From: Chlorocebus sabaeus
Taxonomy: Eukaryota > Chordata > Mammalia > Primates > Cercopithecidae
Assembly (NCBI RefSeq): GCF_047675955.1
Contig: NC_132917.1
Span: 12,537,887 to 12,601,886 of the forward strand
Direction of reading: 5' to 3'
Length of the DNA: 64,000 bases
Shown here: positions 57,213 through 64,000 of the stretch, in pieces
Position numbering within the stretch: the stretch's first letter is position 1
Layout of the letters: each line of letters opens with the position of its first letter
The notes under the pieces: model-generated
What the model was told of the DNA's origin: nothing
Database searches by the model: none
Seen by the model: only the letters and a program-made list of their open reading frames with translations
Translations under genes and position numbers: made by a program

Positions 57213-57441
57213 CCCTACTCTGTGACAAGGGGTATTCTCAAGGATAAAACAGCAAATAACATTCCCTGCCTTTGTTTATTTTATATTTGATAATTAATTG
57301 TAGTGTCTACTGTTGGCTTTGCAGTAGAATTACTTTATGTAAATTTCATGTACTGCAACTCAATTATAAATTCTGAGGGCAGTGATATGCACAGCCTCTG
57401 TGATGTCTATAGTAACAGAGTCCCAAAGCAGAGTAACTGTT
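57213..57441 (+). repeat. L2 LINE fragment, right part
   Basis: 'ttataaattctgagggcagt' and the preceding 'tgtttattttatatttga' fit the L2 UTR. The tail is cut by the LTR at 57442. Confidence 0.45.
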
Positions 57442-57825
57442 TGTTATGGACTGAACTGTGACCCACCACAAATTCATATCTCAAAGCCCTAACCCCAAAA
57501 ATGATTATATTTTTGGAGATAGAGCCTATAAGGAGACAAGTAAGGTTAAAATAGATCATAAGGGTGGTTCCTAATCCAATAGGACTGGTGTCCTCACAAC
57601 AAGAGGAAGAAATACCAGCGATGCTCAGGCACTGACATAAAGACCCTAGGAGGACCTAGCAAGGAGTCAGCCATCTGTAAGCAAAGGACAGAGGCCTCAG
57701 GAGAAACCAAACCTGCTGACACCTTAACCTTGGACTTCCAGCCCTTAAGAACTGTGAGAAAATACATTTCTTTTTGAACCACCCAGACTGTGCCATGTTG
57801 TTATGGCAGCAGAAGCAGAATAGTA
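57442..57825 (+). mobile_element. MaLR LTR (MLT1-like), full, with target duplication
   Basis: It starts 'tgttatggactgaactgtga' and has 'caaattcatatctcaaagcc', 'tcctaatccaataggactgg', 'gagaaaccaaacctgctgac' and 'gaactgtgagaaaatacatt', ending near 'agcagaatagta'. The flanks 'ctgtt' (57437-57441) and 'ctgtc' (57826-57830) look like the 5-bp duplication expected of MaLR, with one change. Confidence 0.85.
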
Positions 57826-57894
57826 CTGTCATTGACAAGACTGAGCCAAGCAGTGTAGTTGACTAAGTAGATTCACAGTAGCATGACAAAGCTA

Positions 57895-58112
57895 TAGGCC
57901 AGAGTTATCCAATCTTTTGGCTTCCCTGGGCCACACTTGGAGAAGAATTGTCTTGGGCCACACATAAAATATACTAACACTAATGATAGCTGATGAGCTT
58001 TTTTAAAAAAGTTTCATAATGTTTCAAGAAAGTTTACAAATTTGTGTTGGGTTTCATTCAAAGTCATCCTGGGCTGCATGAAGTCCATGGCCACGAGTTG
58101 GACAAGTTTGCC
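57895..58112 (+). mobile_element. Non-autonomous DNA transposon relic, family uncertain
   Basis: 'ccaatcttttggcttccctg', 'ggagaagaattgtcttgggc', 'actaatgatagctgatgagc', 'ttcattcaaagtcatcctgg' and 'gagttggacaagtttgcc' are text I recognise as a common human interspersed repeat. The ends are imperfect inverted repeats of each other (gttatccaatc against caaacttgtccaac), which suggests a hAT-like MITE. Strand is nominal. Confidence 0.65.
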
Positions 58113-58114
58113 AT

Positions 58115-58315
58115 AGGCCATGGGCTCAGACACATCTGAATTTCGATTCTGTCTCTACCCAACAAAAGTTCCTCATTCTTGTTGAACCTCAGTTTTTCTT
58201 GTCAAAAAATGGGGTTAATCCTCCGTCTTTCACTGTTACCACAAGGAAGATATGAGGTAGGGTTTGCAAAGTGCTTGTCATAAACTAAATGCAGAAAAAT
58301 GTATTACCTCCTCCC
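58115..58315 (+). repeat. MIR SINE
   Basis: 'gggctcagacacatctgaat', 'ttcgattctgtctctaccca', 'gaacctcagtttttcttgtc', 'gcaaagtgcttgtcataaac' in sense order. Confidence 0.75.
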
Positions 58316-58457
58316 TTCCTTCTTTACTCCTCCCCAGGGAGAGAGATGGAATCAGTAAGATGGCCAGGCCAGACATTTGGAGCCTGTGACAAAAGGAAAA
58401 TCCATCATACCGATTCACTCTATTTATTTAAAATCTCGATGGGTTTTTCATCAGAGA

Positions 58458-58550
58458 TTTATATTTAATAAATATAAATATTTATTAATATTTATTTTTA
58501 ATATTTATTTTTAAATATATATTTTTATATATTAATATAGAATATTTGTT
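58458..58550. repeat. AT-rich low-complexity block
   Basis: TATTTA/TAATA-type repeats with almost no G or C. A flexible, easily unwound stretch. Confidence 0.9.
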
Positions 58551-59276
58551 TTTTAAAAAAATATGGTGTGAAAATATTTGTCTTGATTACTGATGTTTTT
58601 TAGCTCTCCCTTTCAATTTTTGTACCTGAAACAAGTGCCTGGCTCTCCATACCCTAGTTAGGATCCTGGATACCTAACTAATCGAGAAAGCCTCCTTTGG
58701 TCTGAGTGTAAAGCTAACCAGGATTCTTTTGTAATGTCCCTCACTTCAAGAGTCCCTGTATCCCAGATGGTGGCAGACTGTGGATGGAACACTGTGGTCT
58801 GCAATGCAGAGTGCTTTTCTCATCATTTGGGGACTTAGGGCTTTTCTTATAGCATCGGGGTAAAACTTTTTTCTTTTTCATTTTCTTTTTTTTTGTCTGA
58901 GATGACCTAGCAAGGGACCTTGGCAGGAGGGGAGATGAGCTTCCTACAATGGGATGCTTTCCCAGTCTCATGTGTGCTTTGCCTGTGTTTCCCTGAGGAA
59001 TTTTAGTGAACTTGGAGAAAAGGAACATGTTAGCAGCACGTGGGGCTGGCCTGGGAGAGGCTCTGCCAGCTCCTGATGAATCTCCATCTTCTGGCTGAGA
59101 ATCTTTGCCATGCCTTCTGTCTGCCATATCTGTATGTTGAGGTTTCTGCCTCTCCCACCAGGCTGACAGCAGCCAGAAGACACGAGATCATAGCAGATCT
59201 TTAACTTTTCTTGCCTTACACAGGATCAGCAAGGAGAAAGAGGCAAGGGGAGAAAGAGAAAAGAGGAGAGGGGAGG
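58551..59276. other. Unassigned sequence
   Basis: A 128-codon minus-strand frame at 58741-59127 contains a lysine run from a T-rich patch. It resembles no protein I know and I do not call it a gene. A purine-rich patch lies at 59225-59275. Confidence 0.4.
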
Positions 59277-59847
59277 TGTTAATTAGGATTCTCCAGAATG
59301 ACAGAATTATTAATAACAGGATATATGTATATATGAAAGGGAGTTTATTAAGGAGAATTGACTCACACTATCACAAGGTAAAGGAAGTCCCATGACAGGT
59401 CATCTGCAAGCTGAGGAGGTAGGAAACCTGTGGGGGCTCAGTCTGAGTCCAAAAGCCTCAGAAGTAGGGAAGCCTTCAGTCTGTGGTCAAAGTCCCGAGA
59501 GCCCCTGGCAAACCACTGGTGAAAGTCCAAGAGTCCAAAGGTTGAAGCACCTGCAGTCTGATGTCCAAGGGCAGGAAGCATCTAGCACGAGAGAATGATG
59601 AAGGATGGAAGACTCAGAAAGCCAGCTTATTCCACCTCTTTTGTCTGCTTTGTTCTAGCCATGTGGGGCTGGCAGCCAATCGGATGCTGCCCAACTACAT
59701 TGAGTGTGGGTCTTCCTCTCCCAGTCCACCGACTCAAATGTTCATCTCCTCTGGCAACACCCTCACAGATACACTCAAAGACAATACTTTACCAGTTATC
59801 TAGGCATTCTTCAATCGAATCAAGTTGGCATCTAGTATTAACCATCA
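59277..59847 (-). mobile_element. LTR of ERVL/MaLR type, antisense, full
   Basis: It opens 'tgttaattaggattctccag' and has 'aaggagaattgactcacact', 'ccatgacaggtcatctgcaa', 'tcagtctgagtccaaaagcc', 'agtccaccgactcaaatgtt' and 'aacaccctcacagatacact', then closes 'aaccatca'. It has the same general architecture as the LTR at 43581. Frames of 68-91 codons inside it are not genes. Confidence 0.78.
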
Positions 59848-59904
59848 CAGGAGGAGAAAGAGAAGTTTAACTAATGTGTCTATACTAATATTGGCCGTGG
59901 TGGT

Positions 59905-60110
59905 GGTGAGAGCCGACACTCACTGCCAACCAGACAGAAAGTGAGCACTTTACCTGTGTGCCACCTAAACCTCACAATCACTCTATGAGGTCTGTAGTAT
60001 TGTTGTGTCATTTTAAAGAAGTCAAAAATAAGATTTAAGGGTATTATATAGTTTACCTAAGGCCATACAACTACTGAACTTCAGAGGAAGTGCTTAGGCA
60101 AATGCTTGGC
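59905..60110 (-). repeat. MIR SINE
   Basis: 'gagcactttacctgtgtgcc', 'aaacctcacaatcactctat', 'gaggtctgtagtattgttgt', 'tacctaaggccatacaacta' in antisense order. Confidence 0.72.
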
Positions 60111-60589
60111 CTATTTAATGATAGTTGGTTGACTTTTGCATTCAGCTTTTTTCTAGATGTGGTTTCCGCAGGGTCTGTCAGAGATCACACCTTGGAGTCA
60201 CTGAGCAGCTGCGCTGTTTAGAAAGCTGTTTACTTCCTGGAGTCAAAATCCTGTCTAACTCACATTTGTTAGTAAGCTCTTTTATCGAATCGTGAGAAAT
60301 TTGAATGATATCAAATTTCATATTGTCCAGAATGTAGCAATTAGATAGTTTTTAATTGCCTAAATGAAAAACAAAATGAAATCTGTTATTTGTCTACATT
60401 TTTGTATTTTATTAACCACAAAAGCAGGTGCAAATATTTGTAATAAGAATGTGGAGATATGGGTGAGTCATATTATTTATTCCATCCATAGTCTACTGAG
60501 TGGATTTCATGGAGCTGAGACTCCATGCTACACTTGTTGTACTACAGTCCACGTGAGGATCCAGGACTCATAATCAGAAACCACTATTC
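60111..60589. other. Unassigned sequence
   Basis: No recognised feature. It flanks the left arm of the inverted repeat. Confidence 0.4.
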
Positions 60590-60848
60590 TGTAGATGTCA
60601 CCTTTTTGTTCAGACATGTTTTCCTGTTTTGCAATGGTTAATGTTGTGTTCACATGAAATTCCAGGCACAGGGCCCTGGTGCATGATCCAAAAATTGTCT
60701 TAGATTTAGAATGCTATTTGGACACAGAAGGTAATAAAAAGTGGAGAAAAGGGGGCAAAAGGAGAAAGTGCAGGGGAAGAGAACAGGGAGTGCCAGGAAG
60801 GAGAACTGTATCATACAAAGATTGCAGGATTTTCCACTAGAATGACCA
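60590..60848 (+). repeat. Left arm of a large imperfect inverted repeat
   Basis: About 250 bases, roughly 85% identical by eye to the reverse complement of 61819-62067. The best block is 60794-60838, 45 bases with no mismatch. I do not recognise the arm as a named repeat. Confidence 0.9.
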
Positions 60849-60864
60849 GGTTGGTGTTCATGGG

Positions 60865-61010
60865 CTAGTAAATTCCTTGAGACTCAGGTTTCTTCTACTG
60901 AGGCTAATAACAAAACCTCTTTTAAGGAATTGTTGTTTGGGTTAAATAAGACAAAATGCATAAGGGTGCTTGTTAAATTGGCAAGCCTGGTACACGTATT
61001 AATTCTTAAC
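60865..61010 (+). repeat. MIR SINE
   Basis: 'cttgagactcaggtttcttc', 'ctgaggctaataacaaaacc', 'gtttgggttaaataagacaa' in sense order. It lies inside the spacer of the inverted repeat. Confidence 0.6.
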
Positions 61011-61194
61011 CTTAATCTGAGTTCTCAGGGTCATCCAAAGCCAAGTTGATGATTGATTTGGTGCCCACATGGGATGGAATCTCAATGCGTTGCTGTTCAG
61101 ATATTGGTTTACTTGTTACATGCCTGATTTTCCCACACTAAAGGTTATATTGTAAAAGCTGAAGGGAATTTTAAGTGATGATTTGATTTTGCCT

Positions 61195-61330
61195 GTTTTC
61201 TTCATAAGGAAGATATTATTATCTTCATTCCACCCAAGAGCAACGATGGTCAGGGAAGTTAAATACCATTCAAGACCTCTGAAGTTTGTGAAACCAGGGG
61301 TGATCTGGACCCAGGTCTGTCTGCGCCTTT
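61195..61330 (-). repeat. MIR SINE
   Basis: 'gatattattatcttcattcc', 'gggtgatctggacccaggtc' and the A-box end in antisense order. It lies inside the spacer. Confidence 0.6.
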
Positions 61331-61818
61331 GAGGTCTGTGTGCTAGGTGTGGGAACATGCACCAGACTTACCAGAACACCCTCAAATGGAATCATTTACA
61401 GTAACCTAGCACTCTATATAATATGTAAATTTGTAGCACTTCCTGGACTAGCTGCTTCATTTTACCTGTTTTTACTTTTCTTGATTAGCTGCTCAGCAAT
61501 ACTTAACAGGATGGTAGGCAATTTGCAACACTCAGAAAATTCCCATATGTTGGATTTCCCACCCTACTCTAATTTAAGAACAACAACAAAATTTTCTTGT
61601 ATCTCATTTCACTTGTGAGCACGCAACAGCTATTTTCCTATGTAAGAAGAAGAGTTACGAAACCAGGGCCTAGAAGGAAGTGGTGCTAATATTGCTATTT
61701 CTTCTGCATTTATACACTGGTCATTTCCCAGTGGACAATTTATCCAGAGACAAAAACACATCCCCAGCCTAGCCATGGTAAAGTAAGCAAGCAAGCAAAC
61801 AAACAAGCAAAAAGGCAT
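61331..61818. other. Unassigned part of the inverted-repeat spacer
   Basis: No gene. A short (CAAG/CAAA)n run lies at 61785-61812, next to the right arm. The 92-codon frame at 61340-61618 is unsupported. Confidence 0.4.
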
Positions 61819-62067
61819 AGGTCACTCAAGTGGAAAATCCTGCAATCTTTGTATGATACAGTTCTCCTTCCTGCCACTCTCTATTGTCTCCCCTGCACTT
61901 TCTCCTTGTGTCCCTTTTCCTCCTCTATTGCCTACTGTGTCCAAACAGCATTCTAAATCGAAGACAATTTTTGGATCATGTACTGGGGCCCTGTGCACAG
62001 AATTTCATGTAAATACATCAACCAGTGCAAAACAGGAAAGTATATCTGCACAAAAAGGTGACAACTA
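61819..62067 (-). repeat. Right arm of the large imperfect inverted repeat
   Basis: Reverse-complementary to 60590-60848. Exact core 61829-61873. The outer boundary fades just past 'gacaactaaa' (62060-62069). Differences are point changes and a few 1-4 base gaps. Confidence 0.9.
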
Positions 62068-62309
62068 AAAGGTGACCTTTTAACAGGTACTACTAAAAAG
62101 CACCTTGTAAATAAGCAGCTGCTTCTCCCACATGAGCTGTTAAAAAAATTGAGAATGGAAATCACCATTATGGAAGGATTTTACGTGGGCCATTCAATCC
62201 AAAGGTTCAGTCAACTCTAGAAAGCCTAGTGATAAGCAACGTGATATAGTAAAAAATAATCACATAGTTTCAGAATAAACCTATTCTCCTGCCGCCTTTC
62301 TTCTCAATA

Positions 62310-62345
62310 CACACAAACACATACACACACATGCACATACACATG
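62310..62345. repeat. (CA)n-like microsatellite
   Basis: Imperfect CA repeat with CATA and CATG interruptions. Confidence 0.9.
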
Positions 62346-62364
62346 ACCTCCAGGGCCACTGAGT

Positions 62365-62525
62365 AATGGGCTACCATGGAATAAATTAATTCGTCTCTCT
62401 GGGTCCTGTTTCCTCAATCCGTAAAGTGGAGTAATAATTCGAAGAGTTGTACAAGAACTAGAGAGAAACAAAGTGGCTGGTCTAGCATTCAAAAGGGATA
62501 ATTAAAATACAACTATTATTAAAGT
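62365..62525 (+). repeat. MIR SINE fragment
   Basis: 'gtcctgtttcctcaatccgt', 'aaagtggagtaataattcga' and a decayed tail in sense order. Confidence 0.6.
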
Positions 62526-63421
62526 TAGTAACAGAGAATATTCTCAAAGTAACGGGGCAATTTATGACAAGCAGTTAATATAGTCAACATGAGTCAAAGC
62601 ATAGAAGCAAGCCACTGACCCCATCATCACCGAATGCAGCTAGAGAGCATGACTATCTGCAAAGGATCATGTGGATCATGTGGACCAGTGGCTGCATCTA
62701 TGAAAGTGTGCACCCTCTTCCCTGAACCTCTTCCTTCTTCTCTACCTACACAAATGGATGACAGAACCTCTTCATAAGTTAGCAGAACATTCAAGGAAGG
62801 CAGCAAGGGAGTATAAAGTTGAATGCAAAGTAATGTATCACTAACAGTAGAACTCAGGCAATGGTGAAGGACTCAGCTTAAGATATGGCACCTCCTAAAA
62901 CATTACAGAGCAGGATGTATCCTGATTGGGTTTCCCATACATGGATTGGTTAAATCTTGCATGAAGCAGTAAGTGGGAGCACTTATCTTCTTGGTTACCT
63001 TTACTGACTCTGACACTAGGCAATCTGTAGATTCCATCATCAGGAGTATCCAGATGGGAGCTCAGGCATTAACACCACAAACTTCCTCATTATTGGCCAA
63101 GCATAACCATGTTACCTGGATTTTGAACATGTCATTTAAAACCTGAGACATCCACATAGCCAAATAAGAGAACGGGGGAATGTAACCTTGAGCTGAGGGA
63201 GTGCAGCAAGGTGAAGGGAACGTCCTGGAAAAGATTCCAGGGAAACATGGAGGCACCAAATACGGAGGAAGAAATGATCCAAGTCATAAGCACAAAAGTA
63301 GGAGCCTGGAGTCCATGGGGTGATGAGCAGCTGGCCGGTATGTAACCAGGAGTGAGAGATGAAGTTGTTGGGAAGTTCTTAAATTTCAGGCCAATGGGTT
63401 TACGTCTAAGGCTCTAACAGC
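62526..63421. other. Unassigned sequence
   Basis: No recognised repeat or gene. A direct 11-bp repeat 'ggatcatgtgg' occurs at 62666-62685. Confidence 0.4.
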
Positions 63422-63777
63422 TGCTTGGTCAGAATGTTTGTGTCCCCCCAAATTCACATGTTGAAACATAATCACCAATGTGATCATATTAGGACATGAG
63501 GTCTTTGTGAGGTGACAAGGTTATGAGGGCAGAGATCTCAAGAATAAGATTAGTGTCCTTATAAAAGATACCCCAGAGAGTTGTCCTGCCCCTTCCACCA
63601 CATGAGGACAGTATGAAGGTGCCATCTGTGAACCAGGACTCTGGCCCTTACCAGACACAAAATGGACCGATGCCTTGACTTGGACTTTCCAGCCTCTAGA
63701 ACTGTGAGAAATACATTTCTGTTGTTTATGTGACACCAACATATATTTTATTATAGTAGCCCAAACAGACCAGGACA
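63422..63777 (+). mobile_element. MLT1-type MaLR solo LTR
   Basis: It begins 'tgcttggtcagaatgtttgt' and has 'accaatgtgatcatattagg', 'ataagattagtgtccttata', 'gatgccttgacttggacttt', 'cctctagaactgtgagaaat' and 'tttctgttgtttatgtgaca', closing 'cagaccaggaca'. About 356 bp, typical for the family. No internal region. Confidence 0.88.
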
Positions 63778-64000
63778 ACTGCATTTTGCACAACCTCAGG
63801 GTTTCATTCACAGAGCTGTCAATGAGAATGGAATGTTCTGGAGTTCAGCAGGACACAGTCTGAATGCACATCAGCATTAGATGGAACTCTCTATAACTTA
63901 ACCTAGAAGTTTGTCACAGAGTTTTGAGTCTACACATGACTTGCTGCCAGAGTTGAAAGAGGGGAAATGTTGTCACATATGGTAGAGGTCTTAAAGTGAT
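63778..64000. other. Unassigned sequence to the window end
   Basis: No recognised feature. Confidence 0.4.

Noticed and set aside
56955..57290. A 111-residue frame rich in His, Thr, Ile and Tyr
   Set aside because: Produced by the CA/TA microsatellite.
58741..59127. A 128-residue minus-strand open frame
   Set aside because: No recognisable domain; it includes a lysine run from low-complexity sequence, and a second frame overlaps it on the same strand.
62666..62685. Direct repeat of 'ggatcatgtgg'
   Set aside because: Too short to be more than a small slippage event.
1..64000. CRISPR-like arrays, operons, riboswitches, tRNA or rRNA genes
   Set aside because: The tandem repeats here are eukaryotic micro- and minisatellites. 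B-box-like text belongs to MIR. No cloverleaf or rRNA sequence was seen.

Overview
This window looks like nuclear DNA from a primate, most likely human. It carries eight Alu SINEs of the J and S types, plus MIR, L2, L1, MaLR LTRs (MLT1 and THE1) and old hAT-type DNA transposon copies. Microsatellites are long, CpG is depleted, and there is no bacterial-style gene packing. I found no protein-coding exon, tRNA, rRNA, snRNA or processed pseudogene that I could defend. Every open frame I examined is short (133 residues at most) and lies either in a repeat or in unrecognised sequence with no sign of coding. The window is therefore intergenic, or lies inside a large intron.

Layout. From 1 to 33 kb the sequence is a patchwork of ancient MIR and L2 fragments, MaLR LTRs (8.06-8.48, 12.25-12.67 and 31.31-31.65 kb), one antisense L1M fragment (17.1-17.8 kb), and all eight Alus. 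The longest ancient element is an L2 of about 1 kb at 26.2-27.2 kb. From 33 to 64 kb I see no Alu at all. This half holds one L1 3' fragment (41.0-42.45 kb), several MaLR-type LTRs (36.4, 43.1, 43.6, 45.2, 56.1, 57.4, 59.3 and 63.4 kb), and long stretches with almost no recognisable repeat. The largest of these is 45.6-49.3 kb; 33.9-35.3 kb and 50.7-52.2 kb are others.

Structures not explained by ordinary repeat annotation: (1) a perfect 35-bp inverted repeat with a 10-nt spacer at 23221-23300, inside an L2; (2) a pair of inverted arms of about 250 bp, roughly 85% identical and about 1 kb apart, at 60590-60848 and 61819-62067; (3) a 44-bp minisatellite at 51588-51705; (4) a GGAA microsatellite cluster at 50371-50451; (5) a small hairpin in an AluJ that looks like a template-switch mutation. 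No genes act together here and I see no undescribed gene system. What deserves a second look is mutational structure and a few repeat-free islands that could be regulatory.

Repeat names come from recognising consensus sequences from memory. Class calls (Alu, L1, L2, MIR, THE1, MLT1-like) are firmer than subfamily calls, and boundaries are usually good to about 10-30 bases.
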